Shown one piece after another: positions 12,101-27,500 of a DNA stretch of 64,000 nt (the first letter of the stretch is position 1; every line of letters starts with the position of its first letter). Source of the DNA: Heliocidaris erythrogramma (taxonomy: Eukaryota; Echinodermata; Echinoidea; Camarodonta; Echinometridae); the NCBI GenBank assembly GCA_025617745.1, contig CM046870.1, positions 22,859,501 to 22,923,500 on the forward strand, written 5' to 3'. The notes under the pieces were generated by a model. That model worked only from the letters and a program-made list of their open reading frames with translations. It made no database searches and was not told the origin of the DNA. The translations under genes were made by a program, and so were the position numbers.

Positions 12101-15100
12101 GTTCAGTCAGTGGCACCGATCATATTAGCAGGATGAAATGCGAAATTACAAGGTCACCGAACAGGGAGTGTGTTAAAGGGGGGGGGGGGGACACTGTGTC
12201 ACTGGGTTCATTCCATGTACAGGAGACGACTTTTGAAAGAAGTGTAAGAAACTGCAGAATATATCCGAATTGTCCTAAATAATTATGAACATGAAATACC
12301 ACATTCCTTTCACATTGCCTAGTCCGCTTCCTATCTTTCTCTTTTTTTTTCTCGATTTTGGAATGTGCCCCCGAGCCCCCTGCAGCTACAACAATGGCTA
12401 CTGGTACTGACCGTTATACGACAATGCTCCGGCGACAATTGCTCGGTGGTCAATTTCCTATACTAACCAAACTTCAACCCTGGACCCAACACTATACCTA
12501 TATACCCTTACCCTAAACCTAACCTAATACTATTTGCAACCCTAAAGGGGTGGTCACAATTGTCCGATAACCATAACCATAACAAGATACACCCTGCTAT
12601 ATGGCGTGTAAGCGTGAGTATGCTCGTGTCTGTTAATAGTAGGGCAGCTCTATCTATAGGATGTATCTTTAAAGTAGAACTTTAATGATTTGAAATATTG
12701 GCTTAATACTTATTATTGCATAGATGGCAAAAATTAAACAAGGTTATCCAAATTCAACGCTTGGAAACATTTGAAGTAATGATTATTATCAATTATAAAA
12801 CGGTAAAATACAGCCCCCGATATAGCAGCTGAGATATGTGACGACACACCATGGACCAGTCCTGTCTAAGCAGACGATGTCCCATAACATCTTACACATT
12901 TTCAGAGCCTATTTTGTCATCTCCTCTTCACTTATTTCTCTTCCTTCACTAGCGTCAGTCTTAATGTTAGTCTGTTGCCTCACTCTTAACTTCGTGTATG
13001 GTATTATTTTGATGAAAAATGCAGCGTTAAAAAAATAAAGGAATCGGTCACTTGTAAACAAAATAAGACGCCATTGTATTTTCAGCTGCTTGCACCGGGG
13101 CATGTTCGGCGTTTCAAGAGGGAACGAATACCATCCTGCTATTATTCGGAGGGCTTTTCAATTTGAAAGTGGGGTTTATTTCATTGATCATTGACCCTTC
13201 TCCTGTGTATTTACAATCAAACGGTTTTAGCTATCAGACTCAGTTTCACTTTCCCTTTATAATGGTGTGAAATAAGGTCACGTTTAAATACACCAAACTC
13301 TTTATAATTTGATAAATAATTGCATTGCAATTACGTTCATTCATTATAGGACGTCGTCTGCTTAAGCAGGATCGATCCCGAGTGTGACGACATCAAAACA
13401 TCGCTATATTTCTGGCGAATCCTCGGATATTCCAGATGCTGAGAAGAGCTTTTATTTGTGTTGTTTTTATAATCATCAGATATGCAGTTGACATAAAACT
13501 TATACGATTGCCATCTGTAAGCTTCCCAGTTTCTATAGCTACTTTAATGAGAATTTCCGTTATCGTTATCGTTATCGGCAAATGTGACCAGCCCTTGAAC
13601 CTGTAACCCTATATCCCTGACGAAATAAAGCCCGAGGCAATTGTCGCCGGAAAAACTGTCGGATCACCGACACTGAGATCACTCTTACCTCCGCCGACTA
13701 ATTCTGACACAGGGACTCTCTCACTGTACGCTGCGAAACCGAGGAGTGTAAACACGATAAAGCCACCATAAATACTCGTCATCAAATTCAAGTAGGCAAC
13801 GATCATGCTATCCCTGAGAACAGTAAAGCAAAGCAAGACCACAATCAGCCTTGAAACAGTTGTCGGAAGATGAAACGGGTGTAAAACGAGATGAATTAAA
13901 ATTTTCATTTAAGGTAATGCATAAGCTTTTAATAAAGCTTGAGTGATTTTGCCACGATTTATAGTTATCTTCATTGTTATCGGACAAATTAATGTGTCCA
14001 GCCCTTTATCGTCATCGTTATAATTACATTTTATATGCCCGTACTTTATCTTTATCGGTAAATTTACCCTTGAGTCTAAAAATTATTTTGAGCAATAAAT
14101 CCTGATTCATGCTTCAATCATCCATGCTAAAAGTAAGTAAATGTAATGTGAGCTTTTACAGGGCCTTGATTCAATTTGTAGGCTTATCTTATTTTGAACA
14201 GCCTGCAAGCTTCTTGTCTTGTGATATTACCTTGCCATAAACACGCCCTGCTCAATTGTCACTTGCACCCTCTCGCCTGCATTTTTATCCAATATCACAT
14301 AAAATCAACGGTTTACTATCCTCAAATAATAAGAAAATATAAGGAAGGATACTATGTTCCTGACTACCAAATTAACTCACAGTGGATTTTCATGATACCA
14401 TTTTCATTGTACCAACCTATAAAAATTGTAGTGGAATTTATTGTAGCTTCCGAGGGCCGTGAAAGCACCAAGTCCGATGGAGAAGGAGTATAAGACTTCA
14501 GATCCAGCTTGTAGCCATACCTGGTTGAATAATGATTTTTTTTTAATAAAACATAATTGGTAAGCTAGTGCCCGTCAACAGTGGACGGAGACCAAAACAA
14601 AAAAAGCAACAACAAAACAAAAACAAAAGAAACAAATACAAAATGCATAAACAATTTATAAAATCGTACCTGTCATTTAAAACGACATTAGTTTCCCTGC
14701 TAAATTGAGACTTTGTACAGGTAGCATTTCGCTAATAGTGTAACATATTTTGAATTCTAAAAAAAAAAAAAGAAATACAGAAAAATGAAGTGACTATTTT
14801 TATATCTATAAAGAAACATGATATGTTAACAGAGTCGTATTCGAATTTCATGAAAAATGCCAAGTTTAGATCCAAGTTTGTAGTTTATTGCACAGATGTT
14901 GTTTTTTTTCTTTTTAATAGATATTTCCGAATGATGTTCCAGAATCTTGGGATGTAAAAAGTACATTAATGTATAGGTGCACAGAGCTTAAAGAGCACCC
15001 ACGTCTTTGTCTTACACTTTTGGAATATTAAAAAATATTAAAAGTGGAATGTATATATATATATATATATAGCGAATGAAATGGACTATGAAATGACCGT

Positions 15101-17521
15101 AGCTTCTATACTTCTCTTTTATTCAATCAAGCTTTCGATCTAAAGATCTTCATCAGGATGACTGTGTAAACAAAATACATAAGTACAATATGATGGCTGA
15201 AATAAAAAACTAAAGTTTAACTCTTGATTACTTATAATTTGGTCTATGGAGAAGTATTCACAAATTGTGTTTAAATAAATTATATGATATACTAGCAGAA
15301 GAAGCCCGTGGACATCCACGGGCGCTAGCTGTGTTTATGATTAATCACCATACCGTTAATTTGTCACAATAAAGTGAATAAATAAAAAAGTCGGATAAAG
15401 TTATTTTTTACCAAAAGGTATTTACAACATGTGCATTGGCGGATCAGGGTGGGGGTACTTCCGGTCCGTGACCTCCCAACCCCCCTTTTTGGAAGGAAAG
15501 TATGCATTTTTACCATGTACGATCCGCCCTTTTGTCGATTGTGCCCCCCTTTTAGAATGAAAACCTTTTTTGCTTGTCAAAGAATACAGGTCTGCCTTTT
15601 CCAAAAGTTGACAAACCCGCACTTGTGTGCTCCGCCTTATACTAAATTCTGGATCCGCCCTGAACATGTGAGTATGTCTTATTTATCCAAAGCTTGCATG
15701 AGTTTGTAAAAAATTACATTTTCATCTTGATGAAGATTAATGATATGGATATAATAAAGTTCCAGTACAATATCCATGCATAGACCTAGAGGGAGCGATT
15801 TGATCTTGCCATGTTTCTGTGGTTTAATACTCAGAGAAATCAAGGCCACGAAAACCATCCATAATTAGCGGTACGTCCCCTGTAAAGTATGCAAAAATGA
15901 GAAAAAACCCTAAACACTACCCTAACCCTAACCCTACACTCCAAAGCCCCCCCCCCCCTTCCGCGGATCTCTTTATCATCTCTGAATTTAATATCCTTTT
16001 TCTTGATTTTTGCTTTTTTCGATACCATAAACGCGTCACCCGGGTTATGTGCTTCAGCGAGACATCCCCCCCCCCCCCCCAACTGTGTATGTGAAGCCAC
16101 AAAATAATGATGTAACTCTATATGCGTGAAACGTAGTACACGCAGTAGGCTACACATATGAATTTCTCACCCCCTGCTTTGTTCACATAATTTGAAGGTT
16201 TAATTCTGCTTTAAACCATTGCTATGACGTCAATCTATTCAATAAAGTGTAGATTATTTTTACGAATGTACGCAATGGTTTCAATCAGAGAATAGCCTTG
16301 GAAGTGTAGATTCGCCACTCCCAATCTACACTTCCTCGGATATTCTTCATTTAGTCAGCTGTGCGCACATACAGACGCGACTCGAGTACCACGCTCGATC
16401 AGCTGGGTGGTCGAGGTCATTGCTGTGTATAAATCGGTGTTTTGTTCGCGGCTGTTCTATTATAGCAATGGGGGGCAACGGAGAAGGGAGGGACAGAAGA
16501 GAGCTGCTATTTACAAATCTCACTCCGAGTACACAACTGTGCGTACGTGAGAAGGAAGAATTTGACACTTTATCATTCGACATGATTCATCCATTTCATC
16601 CACGGTATGCAACATATCACTCCACAGCTGTAACGACTTTTCAATTCGCATTCACGGTCGTTCAACACGCACATTGGATTGATGCACCCCGTTTTAGAAT
16701 GGCACAGTCCAAATCGAGCCTACATATTATACGCAACATTACATACTGTACGTGCTTTATATACATGACCTCTTTTTTGCTATGTTTCTTTTTGATTATA
16801 CAAAATAGACGGCGGTTTTTTTTTCGACCAATCAGGACAAACCTGATATCACAAGAAAGAGTAACATCTTGGCTATCTGCTAGTCTTTGCCCCCATACAT
16901 TTTGACACGTAAGGCAGAAGCTATAGGAAGAATACGAGAGCAATGAGTGCAAAAAAGTGCTTCTCCTTACACAAAAAGCATGAAACCATGCATTTTCAGT
17001 CGAAAAAAGACGGCGGTTTTTTTCATTCAATTAAAAAATAACTGCTATCATGAGATGTAGAATTAATCAACGTTTTATAAACCGTTTGCCCCCATGAAAA
17101 ATCTTGCGCGGTTCCCGAGATATGATGTAAAATGTGCCGAAAAGGACGTGTTTTCGCCAAATTTCTGTCGAAAGATCGGGGATCACGACCGAATAGTTTA
17201 TTCCAATGTATACATGTATTCAAAGCATTCGCTTGGATCCAGCTGAGGCACTAGCGGCTTGTCTTGTTCCAAAAAACATCTGCTCCCGACAAGGGGAATT
17301 AATTAATAAGGTTGAGGATTTGTCAATCTGTCGGTCAATTGAATCTGGTGTCGCCGAAACCACTAACCCGTCTCCGTGGTCTAGTGGTTAAGGCATTGGC
17401 GTTCTGAGAAAACGACCCGGGTTCGATTCCCGGCGGAGACATTTTTTCAGCCTTTGCAAAAAAAGGGAGGACAGCTCTGGGGAACTTTGATTGAGCTACT
17501 CAACGTTATTCTCGCAATTTC

Positions 17522-17561
<40 letters not shown>

Positions 17562-20500
17562 ATGATGTAGAGTGGCGTAATACGCTACCAGCAAAATGTA
17601 ACTTAAAATAATTATGAATCTATGTGTACTTTTTAGTATTTAGTATAAGGATATTAGGATACAGATCCTTATATTAATTTAATGTAGAGTGTATTTTGCA
17701 GCCATCCAGTATCTGGAAATGCTGGACAAATCAAATTTTATTATAAACTGTTTAAAAAAAAGGGGGGGGGCCCTTTGGGTAAAATTTTCCCAACGTGATG
17801 GTAACTATGTGTCCGACAAACTTTTCGCCAATTATTCGCCCAACTCGGATAAATTTGGCTCAAATAGTAGTAAGTGGATAGTTATTGGGCAAAGGACTAC
17901 CCGAGCAATACTCAAGTTACCCAAGTTTTACGAAAGTCGTTTTTTTCTCCCGAACAACAGACGTTTTCCGGAACCATTTGAAATTTCCAATATAAAAAAA
18001 AAAATTATGAACAAGATGACTCTTCCCCAGTCTCAAACTATTTTCATTCTTCCAGCTCTTTCCAAAGTATTACGAAAAATTGTATACAATAGGATTTATT
18101 GTTCTTTAACAGAAAACGGCTTATTGAATCAGGACCAATACAGCTTCAGGAAATACTACTCCACAGATAAAGTCTCGAACGATTGAGCATCTGACACTTT
18201 AGACCATGCAGGGTTCTTTTACGCAACCTGTATTTCTTATTTATAGGTGTTGCTCGTCAATGGTTCAATGATTATTTGTCAGACAGGAAACAATAAGTAT
18301 GTTACGAATCCAAGAATGGGCATTATTGCCTCTTACATGTTTCACAAGGATCGAGACTAGGTCCACTGTTATTCTACTGTACGTTCATTTTTTTCTATAA
18401 AAAAAAATAAAAATCTGCAGATTGTACCAACGTTTTTGCTTCAACTCCGATTGCCAACTTCTTCTAAGGATTGTTAATAGTGAGCCATTAAAGCTGTTTA
18501 TACAACGTTCAAAGTTACCAACTATCTCTGATCCTGAAGAAAACTAATTTCATCCATTTTCAGAGCAGAAGAAATAGTAAATATAACCTGCCACGTGAAA
18601 TAATTATAGATGGTGAATACCTAGAGAAGAAGAAAAGTATAAGTGTCTTCGAACTATCATAGAAGAAAATCTGGGATGGAATGATCACGTACAATGTATC
18701 ACAAAACGAGTCTCACGTACTGTTGGTTTATTGAATAAATTTAAAAAAAATAATGTGCCTTTTAATATTTCATATATGCCGCAAAATTCTTAGTGAAATA
18801 TACTAGGGCAGACTCAAAGTCAGAAACTAATAAGATGCTTCTGTTACAAAAGAAAGCAATTCGTATATGCATGGATTCCGGATACCGTGAGCATTTGCGC
18901 GAAGTTGAAAATACTCAAAGTAACTGATATCAACTTTTTACAAAAACGCTTTGGTTATGTTTTTGGTTTAATGGTTTGCTGCCTTCATACTTCCCACAAT
19001 TAATCCGTTTAAATAAATATATTAATGAATACCCTAGAAGGAAATCAAATAAATATATATAAAGTACCGTAAACAGAGAACCGCAATGGCCTTGGAATCA
19101 ATTAGCAAACTCTGGTACAGACATTTGGATCTCACTTTCTCTCCACATTCGTAGTTCAGAGTTCATATATTTCTGATATTCTTTCAAGAAATCTGTGACT
19201 TGTAGCTACGGAAATGCTGACTACTGTATATTTTGCTTAACTCTTTACGCTGCTTTTAATGCACGTACATTTTACCTGTACTTACGAGTTATTTCACTAA
19301 AGTAGATCAATGCTAAAATCATGACAATGTTCTGCTTTGGCCATACTCTTCTTATTTTAACCAATTATTCATGCAGCTGCTAGATGCATATTATTGAATT
19401 GAAATATGTACGTTTAAAAAAACCCGATTTTTTTGATAGCTGGAAAGACCCAACCCACGCCTTCTTATTTTTCTTATAACCCTTCCCCATCTCTCTCTCT
19501 CTCTCCAGCAAGTCAACCTTTTTACTACTTTCTAATTAACATGTTATAGGGCTACCAGCAAATCAAGCTATGCCTAGGCTTTACCCCTTCTATGTCGATT
19601 GTACTTATGCTATGTAAACTGTAAACGTCACTCTAGATCTGTACTCTATGTAAATGGATACAATAACCTACCTATTTCACCTATAAGTTGGGCACAAAAT
19701 TGCCCCAAAGTTGGTCGGACACATATTACTTTCAAGTCAAGTAAGGCAAATTTTACCCACCATCTGCATAATGGGTGATTTTAAGTACGGTGTAGAAATT
19801 TGGTGTTAGTGTTAACAGTCAAAAGTTAGCGCTAACTTCATGCCTTTGGACTACTAAAATTGATAGTAACTGAGGGTTGAAGTTAGCGCTAACTTTTGAC
19901 TGTTAACACTAACACCAGCCTTTAACGCCATACTTAAAATCACCCAATGTACCTCAAAAATTATACTCCTAGTCAAACTAAAATAGAATTCTTGCAAAAT
20001 TTGAAGATATTTTACCCGTGGACTTTTCAGTAAGTTTCTGTTGGGAAGGAGATAAAACAGCAAACCCTCAGTTGCTCCCGGGAGAGTTGCACCACGTATA
20101 AGGAATACGATGAGTACGACGTGTATAAAAGGAACGGTGAAATACGCTACCTGCAAAATTGAAAGAGAATAATTATGAATGTAAGTCCACTTTTTAAAAT
20201 TAATCTAGTATACAAAGGTGTATCCTCACATGTTACTACAAGTAGCCTTGCTCAAGCCCAGCTCACGTGAGTGCGAACGTGAACAAAAGGCCTGACACTG
20301 GCGCTTGAAGTTGTGTCACAGACGTTCTGCATGCGCTCATAAATTATTATGCACTCATTAATTTGTCTGCGTGCATTGTTACGTCGGTTGTGTGCTGAGA
20401 ATTTGGATGATGATGAAACTTATTTAAGGGATCAAAGCAACGAGACTTACATTTTTTTCACATTTCGAAAACAATAATATATATCCTATATTGGGGCGCA

Positions 20501-21440
20501 AAATTACGAGATTTTGAAGTAACATAATTTTATACGAGAAAGCAAAGAGACCGATATTAAGCAAATGTTCGTATTTTAAACCCTCAACAAATCTATTTGT
20601 AATGTCCTTTTCTTTGGGAAGCAGATAATCCTTATAGATCATAACTTCTCTTCCTCTTTTCCCCCGCCCTTTTGCGTTTTTTGCACCCCCTTAAGGTGTA
20701 GCCGGGGCACATGTCCCTCTGACTCTCTGTAGATACTCCACTGTAAACAATAAATAATCAATGAGTTCTGTGATAACTGCTTGGTTTGATCGACGCTAAT
20801 GAAGGAACGTCTCGTGTGAGCCGGGCTTTATTTTTAACGCTAATGCTCATAAAGAAATGACGATAGTATTAATAGTAATAGTAATCATAAATAATAATCA
20901 CAACTATGATAATGACGATAACAGTAATGATGAAAAATAAGAATAATCCTAGTAAAATAATGATTAATCATTAGTAATAATAATTATGATAATAATAAAA
21001 AGGATAATAACAAAGGGACTGTCGTCTAAATGGATTGCGAATTACAAGGCTCCAATCCTTATATTGACAAGACATTAATCCACAATTGCCACATTCGACC
21101 CAGGTGAGGGAATCTGGTAGGATCATTCCGACCAGTTAATAGGAAATGCACTGTGCGCTGATTACGGTTGCCGACGCTAAAGCCGGGGTAATAATTCACA
21201 AAGCTCTTTGCATGCGCATAGGGACGTATTATTCAGTGTGATGCGCTATACAAGAATGGAATATTGTCATGTGCTATTATTATCTTTATTGTTATTATTA
21301 TGATTTTCTGTTATTTCTATTATTATAAGGCCTATTGTTATTATTTCTAATATTTTATTATAATTATCATCATTATTTTCATCATCACCATTGTCATCAT
21401 TATCATAATAAATATTGTTGTTATGATTATTATTATTATC

Positions 21441-21482
<42 letters not shown>

Positions 21483-21490
21483 ATTATTAA

Positions 21491-21521
<31 letters not shown>

Positions 21522-24500
21522 ACCTTGCCGCTCCATTTAACGCCCTTCCAGAGGCAGAAATAGACGAGTGTCCATGCGAGGAAAAGGGTTAGGGCAAGAT
21601 GCCAAACAATGCCTCCCACGTCATGTAACCCGTCTGACTGCGACTGTCGTAACACCTTGTTCCTGGAAGAAGAGAAGTAACAGTTTAAAAAGTAGAAACA
21701 TTTTTATTCGAAGCACAAAGACATCAAACTAGAAGTGCATCTCCCTACTGGTCCAATTTCGCCAGGGGGAGGGGGCTAAATAAATTTCCCTGCCAAGAAA
21801 AGCGACCTTTAACTACTCATGATGCCGCGACAATTATTGCTTCGTGGTCAATATCTTAAAGTAACCGGATTCTAAACTTCAACCCTGGACCAAATACCAT
21901 GCATAACCCTATCCCTAACCCTAACCCTAACCCTAACCCTAACCTTATCTCAAAACCCAATTGCAACCCTAACCCTTACCCGTTTTTCTTTGACAAAATA
22001 AAGCCCGGGGCAATTATGTCAGAGCATCTCTAATTTGCGAGCAAGCAAACATTTGACACTTTATTATCGGGAAATCATCAATTTTAATGGAATTTCGTCA
22101 TTAAAATATACTAGATATATGCATTGGAATATACTACATTTGATAAGGAAACTATAAAGAAACCACCTCGCGCATGTGTCAGGATTATCGGGGGATGCTG
22201 CAGACTCAAGCGCCCCCCCCCCCCCCACCCCCTCCTCCTCCTCCTACTCCTATGCACTTATCTTATAAACTTTAATAATGAGAGAACGTGCATTACGTTG
22301 TCGGCAGGCTTGGCCAGAGGAAAAAAAACCCCCAAAATCCATAAACGGAAATCGAATGAAATCGAAGGTTTTTGAAAATATCTTGTGTAATATTTACAAG
22401 ATATAGAAACGCCGCATTTTCTACGTACGATTACTGCAGTTACAAAATACACTCAGTTTATAGTTTATAATCATAATCATAATCCTCAATCGCTTTTTCT
22501 TTCACCTTTTTTGTGGTAAAACAAGCGTGCAAGAAATGGAAACTTTAGTACTGTGAAAATGAAATTTCGTCTTCCTAAAGTAAAGATATAAGAATTACAA
22601 AGAGCACATCTCACTGGATATTGGCTGCCCACAGTTGCCACCTCATTGGTCTATGCATACATATATTTACAGGAATGGCCAATCTAAGGACGATGGAACA
22701 AATTTACCCTTCCCGCGCCGTTTCATATCATACATAATTATTTTCCTTCTTTTCCTCGTTTGTTTGTTTTTTTTCCTTCAAACTATACGTGGTAAGAAAT
22801 GGTAACAGATAATTACGATATTCTCCTAATATTGTAATACTTTTTTGAATACAAATACTTAAGATGATGCATTTTGTATCCACTCATTGCATAACAGAAG
22901 ATAGTAACGACCGTTGGTGTGTTTATTTTTTATTTTTTAAACTAGGTATTCTGACGGGCCGCAAGTTGCCCATGCACCGCTATTTAAGAAGAGGGGACAT
23001 ATAAATATTACACCCCGCCCCTTTATAAGCTGGAGTTCAGAACCTGACTAGCAAAGGATGCATCCTTAAGAAATCTGCTGCGTGGGTGTCTCAACCAGAC
23101 GATTCCGGTCTACGCATATTTCGAGTTTCCGATCGGATATCCCTGATCCCAACATTATAATCATGGACATGAGCGTAGCGTGGGGTCCAGCCATTGAGGG
23201 GGCACCGGTGTCATTAGGAGCACGGACTTTACTCGGTTAATCAAATGCGAGGGGTCATCGGATCGCGGAGGGTATGGATGGAGCCGTAACAGATCATTTC
23301 CCCCTTTTGTCTTCTTGTTAGCCATTCGATTGGGGAGGACGTGCCCCCCCCCCCCTATTGTGCTCCCCGAAGCTACGCCGTTGTTCAAGGACATTCAGCG
23401 ATGATGAATGTGCATACACTTGACTACTTTTTCCGAACTGTATAAACTTCTGTATACTATGTAAAGGACCAATATGGCTTCGGGAAATACCACTCCACAG
23501 ATTAAGTCCGCACGTTCAGTACTTTAGGGCAACAAGAAGGAATAGATTACATCTTTGAATATGAGCACATCTAAATTTTGGGGTTAATTCTCCTTTAAAG
23601 GCCAAGTCCACCCTAACAAAAAGTTGATTTGAATAGATAGAGAAAAATCCAACAAGCATAACACTGAAAATTTCATAAAAATAGGATGTAAAATAAGAAA
23701 GTTATGGTATTTTAAAGTTTCGCTTAATTTCGCAAAACAGTTATATGCACATCCTGCTCAGTATGGAAATGAGGGAACCAGTGACGTCACCCACTCACTA
23801 TTTCTTTTGTATTTTATTATTATATTATTATAATTAGGAAGCTCTCATTGAAATGTGTATAGGTTGCAACAATGGCAATTACACATGTTCAGCGAGGAAT
23901 CAAACCTTGTTTCACATTAAAACAAGGAAAAATTAAAATATTTCGTATTTCATGTAATAAAAGAAATAGTGAGTGGGTGACGTCACTAGTTCCCTCATTT
24001 GCATACTGAGCAGGATGTGTATATAACTGTTTTGCGAAATTAAGCGAAACTTTAAAATACCATAACTTTCTGATTTTACATCCTATTTTGATGATTTTTT
24101 CAGTGTTATGCTTGTTGGATTTTTCTCTACTTATTCAAATCAACTTTTTGTTAGGGTGGACTTGGCCTTTAAGTTTATCTTGCGTGGGAACGCTGATCTC
24201 TGTCACATACGCATTTTTTCCGTTTCCACTGTGGTTTTTGTTGACAAGCATTAATGGCCTTTCCCCAAACATCGTACATGCAAAAAAACATGCGAAATTT
24301 GAAAATGTTTTAAAAATGACTGTATTTTAAGATACGTGCAGACGGGAATAGAATCAAAATACCAAACTCAATGATCTTGATACCATTCTCGTTGGGGACA
24401 CTTGGTATAATTAACTGATATTTCCTGGTATTTCTTAATGGATATACTATGGGCAGACTCAAATCTACATACTAATAAGATGTTTTTGTTACAAAAGTAA

Positions 24501-27500
24501 GCAATCCCCTAACGCTGCATATCGTGAACATTCCGACCATTATTAGCTGGGGCGTCACTAAAGAATATTTTGAATGTCGACAAAGTTTTAGGGAAAGGAA
24601 AAAAAAATGCCATTTTTCCTTCTTTTTCTTTCTTTCCCTTTTCCATTCTTTCTTTTTGTTTTCCTTTCCTTTCCCTTTTCCTTTTTTTTCCTTTCTCTTT
24701 TTTCCTTTCCCCTTTCCTCTTCCCTCTCCCTTTTCCCCCTCCTTTTTTTGCCGACAGAGGTGGCGCATTTGCCGACAGCAATTTTGAAGGGGGGGGGGGG
24801 TGAAACCCCCCTAGCGACGCCCCTGATTATTAGACGCTCTGGAACTCACTTTCTCTTGGACAATCTTAAGTAAAAATCAGTGGCAGTAATGAGCCAACAA
24901 TATTGAGGGGTCTGAGCTGCCTGAGCAAGCAAGAATTGAAGAACTTTCTAAAGCGTCAGGAACGAAATACATACTATACCCCTATATAAATCCTTTGAAT
25001 GGGGGGGGGGGGGGGGGTACAAAGGGAGGGGGTAAGGTATACCCCCATCCATTTTTTAAATAAGAAGTCTTTGCACTTTGCTGTACCATGAGAGTGTTGC
25101 ACTTATCTTGCTGATTTGAATATTCTTCTGTTTTTTTTAAATGTTTTTATTAACATATATACATGTACATGTATGCACAAACAGACGAACAGTATGTTAG
25201 CTACAGTTAAGAGACTTATGCCAATGTTATATACAACGGAAGCACACGACCTAATACTAATATTTTATTGTACAGCTGCAGTATGGATTCAAGATTGAGC
25301 TTGAGGCCTTGTGATTTCAATTGAAAAAGACCATTTTTTAAAGTGGACCCCAAACTTGGAGACTCTTTTTTTTATTATACAAAAAAGCATTGGTAGCAAT
25401 GGCATTGTGGAAAAGGTTAAAATAAAAGGAACGTACTTGTGTTTCAATCGTACAACTAAAGTCATTAGAGTGACATACTTACCAGTCACTTTGTTATATA
25501 TTTTCACTGAAAGCTTCATCCCATCTCCTTTCAGCCTTGGTTGGATCAACCTTCTTTAATAATATCCTGTATGAATATCTTGGAATCTTTTTAACTTTCA
25601 AAGATCTGTTACAATGTACATTTTCATCAACCTGTGCAACGTTATCAAACCAAGGTAAATAAATGCCATTCAGAAGGCTTTCATGTTTTCTACTGTCCCG
25701 AATAGGTAAATCATATACAATTACCAATTCCTCAAAAGTTTTCATACGATTTTCCAGGTACAAATCTAAAACCTGACAAATTACCTTCTCAAACCAGATT
25801 GGATAGTTTAAAAAGGTCGATGTTTGGGACATACCTTTTTATTCCACCACAGGAATTCCTGGAGGTGAAAATTACTCAAATTGAAATCAATCAAAATGTT
25901 TTCCCTATACCTGTACGATGTAATTAGAGATTATTTAAGCTGACAATTTAGTATTTTATTGAACTGAATTGAATATTCTATTTTGCGAGGTCGCGGATAG
26001 CGACCAGAATTTTGTTTACTTTTTGTAGTTTTTCTTTAAAATAAAGTTTTAAAGGGCCCCTACAATAAAAAAAAAAGGGCTTAAAATTGAAAAAAGGTGA
26101 ATTATTGCTTATTATACTTTCACGGAGATTTCGAATATGACAATGATTTTTCTTAGAAATCATCAATAATTCTGGAATCTAGCCTAAAAATTGACGACTC
26201 AGATGGCGCAGAAAATGTCTGGTTTCGGAGCTGTATTACGCAATAGAAAATGACGTCACTGCAGGAGAAAACATTGCAGGTACGTCGCTCAGAGCATCGT
26301 AAGTATACAGATAAAACTGGTGTCTAGAAAATTCTTTCCTCGGTTATGGAAGAATTTCATCGTGAAAGAAAAGAAGAAATGACTGAAGAAGACAATGAGA
26401 GCGACGAAGAAGTTGCAACTGATGTCAATTATCAAAACCCACACTGCGAATGCAGCTGCTTTGGTAATGCATGTACATGTACTTCCATAGGCCCATCAGT
26501 TTGTAATTTGTCTAAATGTGTTATATTTACTGAAGGAAAATGGCATCCTGAGATACCTCGGTCGCCGAGCTGGCTTGAGAACAAGAAGGAAGCTATCCAA
26601 GAAATCGTCTGAAATGATCTCATCCATGTTGTTGATGCTAATATCGGTAATGACACATTACTACACCTGTGTCACTGGAATTCTCGATCGCTGAGAAATA
26701 AAGCTCTTCTTCTTCTCGACTATGTCCTCGCTAACGACGTCGATATCATGTTTATCACAGAAACTTGGCTCACCGAAAATCATGACACCGTCATTGCCGA
26801 AGTAACACCGCCTGGCTATACTTTTGTCAATGTCCCGCGCTTGGAAGGTCGTGGCGGGGGTGTTGGTGCCTTGTTCAAGACGGACTTAAAGCTACACAGA
26901 GTAACTAGTAGTTCTAGTTTTACATCTTTTGAACACTGCATTCTAACCGACAAAGCACATTCGATCAACTATGTTGCTGTCTATCGACCGCCACCTTCTA
27001 ACAAGAATGGTCTGACAATGGCTACGTTCTTGGAAGAATTTGATAGCTTCATAGACGACATGAACCAGATCCTGGAAAACTGATGCTTGTTGGTGACTTA
27101 AATATCCACTACGACTGTCCTCAGAGAAGTGATGTTGCACGTGTCGTTGATATGCTGGAATCCGCAGGACTCAAACAGTATATCTCCAAGTCAACCCATA
27201 GACACGGCCACACGGACAGTTGATGTAGTCATCGCAAGAGAGGATGAGAATCTTCTCTGTTCCCTACGCACAGATCCAAGTCTCATGTCTGACCATGTAA
27301 CTATTAGCTGTAGGATCAGATGTGACAGGCCAGCTACAGAAGTACGACCGCGTGAATATCGGAAACAACATCGATCACTCCTCGTTTGACGATGACCTCT
27401 CTTCTGTGCTTGATAACGAATGTGTAGTTGAAGATGTTAACAGCTGTATCCAGAAGCTTGATGGAGACATTAAACATGTCCTGGATAATCATGCACCGGT

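Noticed and set aside
16420..16905. 161-codon open frame on the + strand
   Set aside because: No recognisable domain, repeats within, overlapping minus-strand frame of similar length, and location in an intron of the transporter. Treated as chance.
21267..21655. Poly-Asn and poly-Ile frames
   Set aside because: Translation of the ATT microsatellite. Only the exon 5 part (21524-21662) is real coding sequence.
24472..24873. Several overlapping open frames on both strands
   Set aside because: They follow from the TTTCC-rich tract (K/E/G-rich or F/P/S-rich products) and have no domain.
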